The translations under genes and the position numbers were made by a program. The notes beneath the pieces were generated by a model. The model was not told where the DNA came from and searched no databases. It saw only the letters and a program-made list of their open reading frames with translations. Below are positions 49,288 through 61,558 of a stretch of DNA of 64,000 nt, one piece after another; the stretch's first letter is position 1, and the number at the start of each line of letters is the position of its first letter. Source of the DNA: Warburgia ugandensis (lineage: Eukaryota > Streptophyta > Magnoliopsida > Canellales > Canellaceae); contig CP141126.1 of assembly GCA_035236585.1 (NCBI GenBank), positions 7,453,001 to 7,517,000 on the forward strand, written 5' to 3'.

Positions 49288-49731
49288 TGCTTTATTTGAA
49301 ATTGCATTTTAAGTTATCTAAAGTATGTTAGAGCCATTTGTAAATTCATAAACTTCAGAAGATTGTGTAACTTCATTTTGTTGGCCACTTAGCATATACA
49401 AGCAGATCAATCCCAAAAAAATCATACATAGATAATTATAAGTTATGTTAGGTACTTAGCACAACCATATGCAGATAACTATAAATTTAGTCCTAAGAAC
49501 TACTAATTCGTATTGGCCACTCAACATAACCATGTGAATGCAACTACACAATTCAGTCTTGAAAACCATATGCAAAAAACTATAAATTTAGTTCCAAGAA
49601 CCATTAGTCCTACCAGCCACTGAGCATAACTAAATTTTTTTGGCCACTTAGCATATACAAGCAGATTTATAGATAACTGTAAGTTGGTTTTCCAAGCAAA
49701 AAAAATGAACAATAAATAAGAGTCCAAGAAT

Positions 49732-49902
49732 AAAGGGCAGCATTAGTGCACAAAGCTCTCGCTTATGCAGGGTTTAGAGAAGGGGCGGTCCACAAGGGTT
49801 AATAGTACACAACCTTAAATTTTGTAAGAGGCTGTTTCTACACCTTGAACTTGTAACCTCAAGGCCATACGATGACAACTCTACCACTGCACCAAGGCTC
49901 CT
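49732..49902 (-). mobile_element. Au-like SINE
   Basis: Minus-strand, nearly full-length copy from AAAGGGCAGCATTAGTGCA to CACCAAGGCTC. No clear target duplication. It lies only 0.45 kb from the plus-strand SINE at 49109, in opposite orientation. Confidence 0.83.
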
Positions 49903-50988
49903 CCAAATTTTCTCCCTTTCTCCTCTTTCTCTTTCCTCTCTCTTCACTATAGGAGCATCCCTAGACACATCCAACAAACAACTTACTACTAGGTGTCAGG
50001 GACGTCTAGCGACGCATTATCCCTAGTGAGCCAAGGTTTTACCCCATTTACTATTTTTCAACTACACATCCAAATTGAACTGTTAAACTCTAGATCTACA
50101 CCGTTAAAAAGATTCATAACAACAACACCTTCAAAAGCCCTATGGTTTTGTAAAAATCATGTGTATTCACTTATGAAATCAACGAAAAGTAGTAAACCTC
50201 GACAACTTTATATTTCAGCGAGGATTTCTTATTTTTTGACATTTTTCTCTTTTTCTAGGCATCATAGGTAGGTGGAATTTCTTCTCCTCATTCTATTCCA
50301 GCATTTTTTAAGCTTTAATGATCACCAGATTGAATTTTTTGGCTAGATTTTTCTAGTGAATCCAGTACCAATGACCTAGCTCCAGATCTGCATCATGGAT
50401 GACTCAAATGGGAAACTGAGCCAACTAATCAATTCAAGAGTGCCCAAACCTCACAGAAAAATTTCTAATTCATCTGCACCCTTAATTTGTAAATCTAAGA
50501 TTGGACAATCCACATCGGATAGAGAAACAAAGAAACTGACAACGACAGACTGCATCAACAACGCATTCTCGGACACAGGGTAGGAACGCTCCCTACGGGA
50601 GTGTCTCCATGTGTGCTACGTGGTCGTCAACCGCAAACTGCGCCGCCTGCGTCCCCGAGATGGAGACGTGGGCTGCTCCTATTTTGTCACGTTCTAACGA
50701 TCAAATTCAATATGAACCTTTCATTTTTTAACTAAAACCTTAATTTTATGATTCTAAAGTCACATGAAGTCCAAATTTAGATTAGAAAGAAGCATTGAAT
50801 TCCGTATGATGAGTAGAAGCTACTGGACCCATAAAATTAGGGATTTAATCACTATAACTTTCTGTTAATTACAAAAACTAGTACTAACTCCCTTGATCAG
50901 TAAGATCTGGGATGATCAGACCTTATGGTTATGATATATTGATGATCTAATGATAAAAACACAAAATTAATGGTCAGATATGACTAAT
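49903..50988. other. Gene-free stretch, possibly old LTR material
   Basis: No genes. Parts (GGTAGGTGGAATTT near 50270, AT-rich text near 50700-50980) resemble sequence inside the long LTR copies A and C, so this may be an older degraded LTR, but no ends could be fixed. Confidence 0.4.
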
Positions 50989-53664
50989 TGTAATGACTCA
51001 AAATTTGAAGATATTTTGTAAAAAATGGTTTATTTTGAAAATTTATATATGTTTTAGATGTTTAATATTAATAAAAATTAGTATTATTAGATTATACACT
51101 TAAAATGGAATCTAATGCCTCAAAGAACGCAGAAAACAGAAGTCGTATAATTAAGTTATAGGCTTTTGAAGATTGAGGGTATCTTTGTAAATTTCATTTA
51201 AGTTAGAATGGCTCGAAAATATAGGGAGTCGTTTTGATAACGACATGCCTTCTTCTCCACCGACCTCTCCACCGCCTTTGCTCCCAGCTGTCGCATTGCA
51301 CTGCTCTTGCAGTGCGGCGCCAGAAAAAATGGCGGCACCTCCTTCTCCCCTCTATAAAATCCCTCATTCCCCTCTTCCCAAATCGCATTTTCTCTCCACT
51401 CAGAAATGCTCCCTTAGCAATCCGGCAACAAGGGTTTCAGCCAGTAGTTTAGGCGTGCAATAAGCTCCATCTCGGGTTCCCATGTAAGATTCTTTTTCCC
51501 CACTCTACTCCTCCCTCTCCCTTTTCCCCTAGATCCCGACCGGGTTTGGTAGGTTTTCAGGCCAAAAATTGCCGAATTTTTGGGGAAAAACCAGACGGGT
51601 GGGTAACCCGCCACATTGTCAAAACCAACACATCCCAACGACGCATGGGCAGGATGCCCGCCTGTGACGTGCTCCTTGGGGTGATCGTCACACGCACGTC
51701 ACATGCGAACGGATTCCCAGCTCTACCGAGATGCGCAGGGCGTCTTGGGAGCCAAGACACTTTCGTGCCCGCGTCGAAGAAGAGTCCGCGTGACGCCATC
51801 TGAGACGCTATAGCGCATCACTCGGGCATGCGTGCAGTCGCAATTCAACTGGGACACACACGTGTCCTGGGAATAGTGACGCCCCGGCCCTACGTGGACA
51901 ATCCTGGTTCGTCTGTTGATGAGCGACATTAAAAACGCAATTAAGGAGGCTATATAACTCCGATCGACGATTCGAAAAAATCGTTGCGTTCCTAATTTCG
52001 ACGTGGACCTAATTATACAATAACATTTAGGATCAATAAATCGTTTAAGACAACTATAGCCTAAAAACCATAGAGATCCCATGAACCCACGAGATCAACT
52101 GTGATCAAACCTCATGAATTGATCTAATAGAGGCCTTAGGACATTCTTAGTCCAAGATCAACCGAAGAATTACGTAAATAAACCCCAAGTCATATAGATC
52201 TAGCCATTAACCTATAAATCTAGAACTAATGCTTGGAGAGCAACGTACAGGACCTCACCAAAGGTACTATAGGGCTCAAATTGAAGAAGAATACAAGCTA
52301 AGTAACGACACTTGAGCGTAGGGAGTCTGATACTACTAAGATTTTAAATTCATTCCAAACCCTAAGTGATTTATTTGACTGTATTATCGTATTTAGTGTG
52401 CTTTATGAGATATGATGTTCTCATACGAGATGCGTAATTGTCTTCCTGAATTATAGACTTGAATGAGATTACTGGCATAAACGGATTTATATGCATTGCT
52501 CGCATATTTTGAAAATCCTTGCACAGATTGCATGATTTACGATGACTGAGATTTGGATATATATATATATATATGCTTTTTGGGCTATTGAGCCTAGTGG
52601 GCACTATGCTGAGGGGTTGTACGGGGTTAGCCTCCCAGCCTCTACCACGAAAAGTGGATGGTATCGCTACCAAATGGCATTGTCCCTTCCCTGATTGCTG
52701 TGGTAAGTATGGACAACTATTGGAGGTGTTCACGACACCCTTTCGAGCACATATCCATAATCGCCGTGGAGGGATATGGTGGGTGGTCTCTAGATACCGA
52801 AGACACACGATTCCAGCTGTGTGCTGATCGTGAGCATAGTTGACCCTATGATTTCAGTTTTATCGATATGCATATAACATTAATATGGTCATATACGAGT
52901 ACTCATGACCAGTCGGCTTGGTTGATTTATTGAAAGGCCCATATGCATGGTATTCATGGCAACATCCTTCTCTGCTTTGTCTGATTAGTATTTTAAGATT
53001 TTTCCTATTTACTATTATCATTGATTAGCCTGCTTGATGTGTTGCCGAGATTTATGTGTACACGAGTTGATTTACTATGCTTGCCCTTCATATTCTTCAT
53101 CATGCTGATTTATGAATCTCATAGTTTATGCATACGCTCTCATGCTTACCCAAAAAAGAACTGCATGTCCATATGACTAAACATAATTCCTCTTGCATAT
53201 CGAGTTTTCAAAATAGTAGTATCAGGGTACCTATTGAGTATGATAAATACTCAACCCAATCCATCATTTTTTTTCCAAATCAAACAAAGTACACTTAGAA
53301 GGAGCATCAAAGAGCGTTAGGGCCACAGTCAAGAGAGCACAGGTAAGGTTAAATAAGAACTTATATAGTACCCCTTTTTGTATTTGATGTAAACTTGGTT
53401 ATAAGTGCTTATTTGTAACTTGGGCTGTGATTAACAATCTTGGGATTAGTAGTTATTCATTTATATGTTTTGCCTAAAAAGTGTCATGGCCTTATGTATT
53501 ATTTATTTATTTACTAAGATTTGTTCATGACGCTCGGGGTTTTTATACAAAAGTTTTAATTAAAAGAAAACTTTCACTGCATTCTTTTATCAAAAATTGT
53601 TTTAAAATAGAGATCGATCTCGTTATATTTATAAAATTGTATCATAAAAACCTGGGTTATCACA
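50989..53664 (+). mobile_element. Long LTR (probable solo LTR), copy B
   Basis: Starts TGTAATGACTCAAAATTTG and ends AAACCTGGGTTATCACA, about 2.68 kb, with TG...CA-type ends and no gag or pol. A TATA box (TATAAAA at 51353-51359) sits in a GC-rich, CT-flanked promoter-like block, as in an LTR U3. The 3' part (GCTCGGGGTTTTTATA, AACCTGGGTTATCAC) resembles the ends of copies A and C. Five-base flanks CTAAT and TTGAT match poorly, so the target duplication is not confirmed. Short (TA)n at 52557-52574. Confidence 0.55.
51353..51359 (+). promoter_or_regulatory. TATA box of LTR copy B
   Basis: TATAAAA in CCCCTCTATAAAATCCCTC, downstream of GC-rich text and upstream of a CT-rich leader, the normal layout of a retrotransposon LTR promoter. 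Inferred from motif and position. Confidence 0.4.
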
Positions 53665-55674
53665 TTGATATGTGAGAAATAAAGATTTAGACCTTTAATG
53701 GGAGGAAAAATTCTCAAATTCCTTACAAATCTTCTCGATCAGTTAGATCAAGAATGATTAGACTTTATAAATGAGTTAAATTGATGATCTAATGATGAGA
53801 TCACATGAAATTATAGGTCTAATGTGAAAAAATTGTGATAATTTGAGATCTAGACCCTTAATGTAATAAAAACCCTAGATCTAAGGAATGGAAATTAGAT
53901 TTGATGGTTGGATCATGATAAAAACTTAGGATATACTTAAATTGTTATTTTAATTGTCAATTTACAGTGCAATTTTCTTTAATTGTCTTTGAATTGTTAG
54001 TAGATTTATTGATTAGATTTATTTTACGATTTATGTTCATTTTAAGTAAATTTGTGAAATTACATGAAAATTATAAAAAATGTAATTAATCAAAATATAG
54101 ATTTACTTTCACAGACACTTATACATTATGAATAACTTGAAATTAATTATAATAAGGGCTATAGTTAGTAGAACAATATAAGGAATGAATCACCATCTCC
54201 TTGGCCCAATTTAGGAGAATAATAAATATCCATAAATGACATTATCAATGTTCATGGACTTAATTTAAAATTAGAAAAAGGACTTAGGGTAAAAGAGCTC
54301 ATAGAAACCTTGTTAAAGGTTGAGCTAATGCTACTCCAGTAGACTCTGAACATTTTGGCTATGGGTGGTATACAAGAGCCAAGTGCTTTTCCCTTGCCTT
54401 CCGTTGATGTTTGTTGAGGTATAAACGCCTACTTGCATAAGAATTATATTAACCACTTTTAGAGCAGACTTTAACTGGTAAGCATTGGTCAATCTAAAAT
54501 AAGGAGAAACTGTCTAGAATTAGGAAGAAATAAATCGTCTTCAACCAATAAAACATTAATTGGTTGAGAAATAATAATAAAAACATAAAAGGTTAGAAAA
54601 TTACCAAGTTAAGATAAACTATAAGTAAGATAATAACGATCAAACAAGATCCATTATGAGATCTTAAATAATCAAGAACAATAAAAGAAAGAAGTATAAA
54701 TGTATATTAAATTCTTGATTTATGAGATCTATTATAGTTTAAAATTAGATCAAATAGGTTAGATGATCTAAACCCTTGATCAATATGATTTAAGGAAAGA
54801 GATCCAAATCATCCTTCTTAGGGATGATCAAAAGATCATGTAGGAAGTATATTTGGATAGAGGGATAGCATTATATGTATGATTTGACAGATATACATAG
54901 GTTGATCAAGATTATGCTAGATCTTAAGGAGTGGACATATCACATTGGAGGTAGGTGGATTTTAAGGATACATTTATATGAAAGATACATGTTTTTATAC
55001 ATGATCATGATACAATTACATTGTTTTAAATGCCTTAAATAGACAAATCGTTTGATAAGTAAAAAGATTATTTTACATGCAAGTATGAAGGCTTGAGGTT
55101 TTGTTTTAAATAGGCATAGGCTTGGGGATGCTATGCTAGGAGAGTTATTAGGATTTTCCACCTGCTCTCGGAAAATTAATGATGTGATAGATATCTTGCC
55201 TTAAGAAGGGCAGAAAGTTGGGTAAGGCAATTATGGGAAAGCCACCACTGTGATAGCCATGGTCTCCCATACAAACATAGATATTGTATTTTTCCATTGT
55301 TGGTATTAGTGAAGCATATAACAGTTATCCGAGCATGCTGGTACGGATCATACTGCAGCATGGTAGCTCTTGATTTATTTTGCATTATGATGCCTATTAG
55401 ATAGGCATAATAAAATGCCTTATATTATGGCATGATGAAATGCCCAGTAATTATGAATTACATTATTTTCCCTAAAGGGAAAATTTCCAACCCAGACATT
55501 GGCTGAAATATTGACCTCCTAAGTGGAATGGTTGATTATGAATATTGACCCCACTATAGTGAAAGGAGTTGATAATAAAATCAGTAGAGTTTGGGAATGT
55601 TTACTGATGATTATTTTCACAATTTTAAAGGATTTATCCATGTACATTATATGTGTATAAGGTTCAACATAAAA

Positions 55675-55853
55675 AAAGGCAGCCCCAGTGCACGAAGCTC
55701 CCGCCTATGCAGGGTCCGGGGAAGGGGCAGACCATAGGGGCCTATAGTAGGCAGCCTTACCTTGCATTTTGCAAGAAGCTGATTCCATGCTTTGAATCTG
55801 TGAACTCAAGGTCACATGACGACAACTTTTACCATTGCGCCAAGGCTCCCCTT
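55675..55853 (-). mobile_element. Au-like SINE, full length (cluster member 1)
   Basis: Minus-strand copy from GGCAGCCCCAGTGCACGAAG to TGCGCCAAGGCTCCCC. Well preserved; both promoter boxes present. Confidence 0.88.
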
Positions 55854-55855
55854 CT

Positions 55856-55898
55856 AAAAAGGGCAACCCTAGTGCATGAAGCTCTCACCTATGAAGGG
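55856..55898 (-). mobile_element. Au-like SINE 3' fragment (cluster member 2)
   Basis: Only the terminal part, AAAAAGGGCAACCCTAGTGC then ATGAAGCTCTCACCTATG, remains before a plus-strand SINE begins. Confidence 0.75.
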
Positions 55899-56004
55899 AA
55901 GCCTTAGCACAATGGTAAAAGTTGTCGTTGTGTGACCTTGAGGTCATGAGTTCAATGCGTGGAAACAGCCTCTTGTAAATGCAAGGTAAGGCCATGTGCT
56001 TTAA
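55896..56004 (+). mobile_element. Au-like SINE 5' half (cluster member 3)
   Basis: Plus-strand GGGAAGCCTTAGCACAATGG through TGTGACCTTGAGGTCATGAG to GCAAGGTAAGGCC, then cut off at a palindrome (56001-56026). It abuts member 2 head-on, as if one SINE inserted into or recombined with another. Confidence 0.8.
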
Positions 56005-56633
56005 TATTGGATAAATCCAATATTAAAGGATTTATCCATATACATTTATGTGTATAAGGTTGAACATAAATGATAATTTAATGTGTTACATATGGAAATG
56101 ATCCATGAATGTATTTTATGATTGAAATGATTAATGGAATATTGGATTTTAGTTATATTTTTGAAGTACTATGCTTCTTAAATTCCCTACCAAGCAAAAC
56201 TTACTGAGATATTGTAAATGTTTGAATGTTTACAATATTTCAGATACAGAAAAGGAGAATTGAGAGCTCAGGACTTGAAGATGCCCATCGTAGTATAATT
56301 GTTTAGGGTATTTCCTTTGAAGACTATGTATTACGAGCTTTGTAATTTGGTTTGTGTAATTTGAACAATGCATTATAATAATATAGGGGCTGGTATTCTA
56401 AACCACTAGGTGGATTCTGATGTTTAATAAAATTATGTTCATTCAATAGAACTTTATTTTGGTACAAAATTACACGTATGATATATATGTTGAAGTAAGA
56501 CTTGGGTTTTTACAAATCAATTTCAAAGAAAAAGTTTTTTTGTTGTTGTTTTGTTTTCAAAAATTTTTCACTACTAAGGGCCATGTCTTTGTAAAACACT
56601 TGTAAAATATGTTATAAAAACTCGGGGCTTTAT

Positions 56634-58362
56634 AGCAAGTGCTAGAAAAATACTTGAAACAGTTCTAGCAAGTGGTTCCCATAGAAGCAAAAAAATGGCT
56701 CTGGTTAGGAAATGATTTTCCCCTATCCATCTCCCTTCAAATTTGAGTTTACAGTCCAAAGTAGCAAAGGAACTTCTCGTGGTTTATTTTTTAAGGAATA
56801 TGATTTTCAAATAAAAGTTATTTTCTCACATTTTCCCATTTTCTAAAAATAAAGTGCAAATTATGGCAGTTGCCAAGTCTTTTTTCAAAGCCCAACTGGA
56901 AAGTCAAACGATGTGTTAGCTGTCCATGGTGGACTTTTGTTAACGCATCAAAGATTTGGGCGCAATTTGGGTATAATTGAGATTGGGTGTGAAGTCCAGG
57001 GTAGAATTGTTAGGATTGAAAGTCAAGGTATGTTTGAAAACAATATAAAAAGTAGGGTTTTCGTACAAATTTCCCTTAAATTTTTTAAATTTAGTAATTT
57101 TCATATTTACACTTATCATGCAAGTATAAATTAGCCCTAGTTTGTGGTGATCAAGACTAGTCTAAACTAAACTTGTTTTTGTAATATATAAATAAATAAA
57201 TAAATAAATATATATATTAAGAATTTTTTTGGATAATTTTTCATTTTTTATTGTTTAGATTAATGTACTAAATATCTTGGCCCGTGCTGGTTTGTACCAT
57301 TGGTATATCCCAATCTTGTCCATGGCCGATACCTTGGTAACACAGTATTGACAACCTAGGTTGGTAGGCTCGATGGGTTAAGATTGGTTTTCACAATCTG
57401 CCCCCGCCCCACAATGGTTTGCAAATCTTAGCAACTCGTAGTGGGGCATGGCAAAATGATCAAATTTTAGTGACGCACAATATTAGGAAATATTATTATG
57501 AATGAGCTTATGTGACTGTGAATTGGCCGTCTCATGATCTGAACTATTCATCTTCTTTGCTCTCGCAAGAACTCATGTCTATTGTTGCTTCTAGCCACTA
57601 GTTTTGTCTAATTTCCTCACCTGAAAAATCTAATGACGAAGGTAAAATAACTTTTCAGTTTAGAAAGCTAGTAGCTAGACACATAAAAACTAATGGGCAC
57701 AAAATTTTGTAGGTAGCCTAAAAAAAAGAAGGACAAAGCCAATGAATGAGAAAGAAATATAAAGATGGGTCTAAGATGGAGGAGTCACGAGGTCACTATT
57801 GAAAGCTCAGTTCAGATAGGATTTCTCTACAATATTCTAGTTTACAATAAACAAAATAAGAAATGGTAAGAAAAAATTTAAAAATTTTAAAATTAAATAA
57901 AGCCATGATATTTCATAATAGAAGACGGAGAAACAAGATTTACATATCGACCCGTAATCGGAATGGGGTCTCGACGATGATGGTGAATGCTTGACTTTTC
58001 TACTCTCATTGTTACATAAAAAGTGGGATAAGATGGATGGGATCTTGGTGTTTGAAGTCATATCTCAGTGATTGGAAAAAGTTATGAAAGGTTTAGATCT
58101 GTCAAAAGGTAGCCCTCACCTCTTTCTCTCTCATATTATCCTTCTGGGGCCTACATTTTACTAGTCCCAAACGTTCATCTTCTGAGATAGCATATCGCTC
58201 AAACATATCACTCTCTATTGGTGAGGCTTAGTAGGTTTGTACAAGGCCGAAACTCTGTTATTCAACGAGTAGAGTGAACCAACCAATATCATAGATCAAT
58301 TCAGCTGGCTATGCATAAATTGGATTTACTTTTAATTTAAATATTAAAATGAGAAATTTGAA
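56634..58362. other. Gene-free stretch, nothing identified
   Basis: About 1.7 kb, AT-rich, with a short (AAAT)n run near 57190. No coding region, RNA or transposon recognised. Confidence 0.55.
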
Positions 58363-58523
58363 GGGAGCCTTGGCATAATAGTTGAGTTTTGGCTGTATGA
58401 CCTTGAAGTCACATAATTCAAGTCTTAAAAATAACTTTTTACAAAATGCAAGATAAAATTGTGTATTTTTGTCCTTTTTCCGATCCTAAGCACGTAAGAG
58501 CTTCGTGGACCACGCTGTCCTTT
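58363..58523 (+). mobile_element. Au-like SINE, diverged, in CCDC47-like promoter
   Basis: Plus-strand copy: GGGAGCCTTGGCATAATAG (A-box region), TGACCTTGAAGTCACATAA (B-box region mutated), ACAAAATGCAAG and GAGCTTCGTGGACCACGCTG. Its 3' end lies about 345 bases before the ATG of the CCDC47-like gene. Confidence 0.75.
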
Positions 58524-58868
58524 GTTAAAATGGCACTCCCTTCTAAGCTTTCATTTTTGGGATTTTGTGGTGAATCAGAGGAAACGATGGCAGGATCGTC
58601 CCCAGTGTGTGATTTTTTAGACAGGGCTCATCCAAACCGTTCACATAAGCAAAAAGGTAGACCCATCGGATAATGAACTTCCAATTTTCTTGCTAGGTCC
58701 CGAAAAGTGTACTTATTTGACCAGGAAAGTCCCAACGTGCCTTGCTTGGTAATCCTGGCTTAGTAAATATCTTTCTTTGCAGGGGGATTTCTGCGATTCC
58801 GGTATGAATAAAGGTCCCCGCCTTGCAGCATTCTCTCTTCTTGCCCTCCCCATCTCCCGTTGCGAGCC

Positions 58869-59921
58869 ATGGCGAAACGCAGCTCCACCTTCTGGTCCAC
58901 CTCCTCCTTTTCCTGCCTACTTCCTCGAGGTGACACCCTTTGGTTCTGCCTCGCCCTAATCTCCATCCTCTCCCTCCTCGGCCAAGAACTTTCTCGGTGC
59001 TCCGCCCTAGCTGCCGACTTCGAAGGCTTCGGCGACGAAAACGAAGAAGAAGAAGTTTCCGATCCCGACCAAATTTCCGATCTACCTTTCCGTTCACCTC
59101 TCCCTCCTCCAACTCTCACCCAATCTCACTTCGAAACGGATCGGGGCCCGCCAGAAGATGATCAACCCACCGCTCAATCTACACCGTCAGATCCTTCGCC
59201 GAAGCCCTCTACCCCGTCCTCCGCCTTTGACTACTGGGACGAAGATGAATTCGAAGGCCTCCCAAGCGGCCATCCCGAATCGCAACCAAACCCTAAATCC
59301 GATGAGACTGCTGATTCCTCGCTGTCCGATTCGCCGAAGTCGAAGGTTTCATCTCCTTCCCCGCGTTCCTACACCGTCGAGATCGTCTCGATCAGTTTCT
59401 TAATCGCATTTGTCTTGAATTACTTCACCGGAAGGAGAGAAAATGAGAACATTGCTTTAGCATGGGCGACGAAATTTGCGACTAAGGATTCTATTTTCGA
59501 GAAGAATTTTAGTCTTTTGGGGACGGGAGATGGAAAAGATACGCCATTATTGCTGAAAGAAGGGCAAAATGTTTTCAAGTTCTATGCTAGTGGGAGGAGA
59601 TTTTGTCAGGGATTGTTGGCGACTATGGAACTTCAGAGTCGGCAAGATCTGATTTCGAGGATTTGCAATTTTGTTGTTCCGTGTAAGGATGAGATTACTT
59701 TCGAGGTTAATATGAACGATGATGCGATGGATCAGGTTGTTTGTGCTTTGGCGAAGAAGAAAGTGGCCAAAGGGATGCATAAGGAGGTTAGGGATCTTCA
59801 GAGGTATGCTAATTTGATTTCGCCGCTGGCAAATCGGAAATGGGTGGCTGAGGATTTGACGGTGATCTCCGAGAGTAAGGAGGTGGCTGGGGATCTAATC
59901 ACGGAAACTGTGCTTGATCAG
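58869..59921 (+). CDS. CCDC47-like ER membrane protein (At5g49945 type), first exon
   Basis: Plant member of the DUF1682/CCDC47 family. In animals CCDC47 is an ER protein that works with the translocon (PAT complex) and in ER calcium handling; in plants the role is inferred. The first coding exon has 351 codons and ends CAG/GTGAGG in phase 0. Residues 1-50: signal peptide (hydrophobic LWFCLALISILSLLGQ, then ALAADFEGF). About 55-165: acidic, Pro/Ser-rich lumenal segment. About 168-188: membrane segment (YTVEIVSISFLIAFVLNYF) then GRRENE. After that the conserved cytosolic domain begins, with ALAWATKFATKDSIFEKNFSL, YASGRRFCQGLLATMELQSRQDL and DQVVCALAKKK. The ATG at 58869 begins MAKRSS. The remaining C-terminal exons were not found up to 64000, so the gene runs off the window. 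Confidence 0.88.
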
Positions 59922-60417
59922 GTGAGGTATTTTTTATTTATTTATATTGAAATAAGCTTGATCTGACTTTTTCAATGTTTTCTCTTAGTTTGATTTAGTT
60001 TGGTTTTCGTATATTTTCTGGTTTGCAATTTGCTTAGACAGATAAAAGTTGATTAGTCCGACGCGTCTCTTGAAATAACGTTTGGATTAAGTCTAAGTGA
60101 TCTGAATACTGTATACTGTTTCTTTCTTTTCAATGTTCTGATACCAGTTTTCCCGCTTATTCAAACTACTCCATTGTGCAATAATGGTAGTTTATAATCT
60201 ATATTATGTTGTTGGATTTAGATATGTGACTCTTGTCCGTATTTGAGAGTAGACATTGAATTCATTGACCACATTAGAATTTGGACCTAGATAACTGACG
60301 ACTAATGTAGACCAATCAGGAGTAGATGTTGGTGGTCTTATGTTAGTTTCTGGCTCTTCTATTTGTATTAAATCAGGGAGTTATGACTATGAGTGAGACA
60401 TGGATAAGCGACAAGAT

Positions 60418-60583
60418 AAAAAGGGAAGCCTAGTGCGTGAAGCTTCCACATATGCAGGGTTCGGGGAAGGGACGGACAACATTGAGTCTATAGTATGCAG
60501 CCTTACCTTACATTCACAAGTGGATGTTTTCATGCCTCAAACCACGTCACACAGCTGCAACTCTACTATTGCGCCAAGGCTCT
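60418..60583 (-). mobile_element. Au-like SINE
   Basis: Minus-strand copy from AAGGGAAGCCTAGTGCGTG to TGCGCCAAGGCTC, with an internal deletion between the core and the B box. Likely degraded target duplication AGCGACAAGAT (60407-60417) and AGCAATAAGAT (60597-60607), 9 of 11 matching. Confidence 0.8.
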
Positions 60584-61161
60584 CCTTCTATGGAGAAGCA
60601 ATAAGATGCTGAGTTTAATTTCTAGGTTGTTTCTACTCTATTCATGAATGGAGAAGCCCTTATTTTGAATGTTGATAAATGCAATAATTTCTTTTTTCTT
60701 CATCTCCTTGCATATTTTGTTACCATTTGCTTTTCTATATTAACTGACATTTTTTTTCGGGTAAATGGTAGATGAATTTTTTTAAGAATGGGCCATGATC
60801 AAGGTGACCATGGACCCAGAAAAAAGCATGTCCATGTTTAACCATCCTTAGAAGGAATTATCTATTACCCTGTCCAACCATTTCATAAGCAAGTGTTCCT
60901 TCATAGGTATTATCAGAGCCTTTTGCTTCCGAGCTTATATGTACAAATGAAGTAAAATAACATATCTCCATTTCCATTTTCTCTTTACTTCTCTCTGAGG
61001 TTGCATTTGGCAAATGTTTTTTCATTTTTGTTTCTAGTATTCAGAAGCTGAAACTGCAGAATCAATTTCCTATCGAAGCACTTACAAACTATAGAAGAAC
61101 TTAGAAAAGAAATTTACCAAACCCATTCTAAAAGCTCCACAAAACAGCTTTTCCAAATGCA

Positions 61162-61558
61162 CCTTGGCCTCCTCTCTATTCATTTTCCCCCTTTTTGGTG
61201 ATGTGTTCATCCTCTGTCTGCTGTTTGTCAATGTGGTGAAATGGGGTATATGAGAGCAATGGACCATTTACATTTTGAATGCAATCAGCGACCATGCTGT
61301 GAGAATTTGGATTATGCATAAGGTGGCAGGAGGTGACCATATGTTCATATCTCAGTGCCTTCGTGGCCTCCTGTCTTTTCATTTTCCCCCTTTTTGGCGA
61401 TGTGTTCATCCTCTGTTTGCCGTTTGTCAATGTGGTGAAATGGGGTATATGAGAACAATGGACCATTTAGATGTTGAATGATATCAGTGACCATGCTGTG
61501 AGAATTTGGATTATGCATAAGGTGGCAGGTGGTCACCATATGTTCAAATCTCAGTGCC
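61162..61558. repeat. 199 bp tandem duplication
   Basis: Two head-to-tail copies; CATTTTCCCCCTTTTTGG begins at 61181 and again at 61380. Both continue through GATGTGTTCATCCTCTGT, CAATGTGGTGAAATGGGG, GACCATGCTGTGAGAATTTG and CATAAGGTGGCAGG, with only scattered differences. Intronic; open frames across it are products of the duplication. Confidence 0.92.

Larger units (their letters stand above)
55624..56070. repeat. 48 bp direct repeats flanking the SINE cluster
   Basis: TTAAAGGATTTATCCAT and TGTGTATAAGGTT(C/G)AACATAAA occur in the same order at 55624-55672 and 56023-56070, about 48 bp each with a few differences. They are longer than any SINE target duplication in the window. A perfect palindrome (12 bp arms, 2 bp loop, 56001-56026) and a second inverted repeat (GGATAAATCC at 56009, GGATTTATCC at 56029) lie at the inner edge of the right copy. 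Confidence 0.85.
53665..56633 (+). mobile_element. Third long-LTR remnant, copy C, start unresolved
   Basis: From about 54940 to 56633 the sequence aligns by eye with copy A read in reverse: GGTAGGTGGATTTTAAGG, ATCTTGCC...GTTGGGTAAGGCAATT, GGGAAAGCCACCACTGTGA, GGTACGGATCATACTGC, and the CTCGGGGCTTTATA end. From 53665 to 54940 the text is AT-rich with repeated 'gatctaatgatgagatcac'-like phrases typical of this family, but a clear 5' terminus is missing. A cluster of three SINE pieces sits inside (55675-56004). Confidence 0.5.

Noticed and set aside
51203..51803. Several overlapping GC-rich open frames
   Set aside because: They overlap on both strands in the promoter part of LTR copy B and have no domains.
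61176..61539. Minus-strand frames with repeated MVHCSHIPHFTTLTN-like text
   Set aside because: They come from the 199 bp tandem duplication within an intron and resemble no protein family.
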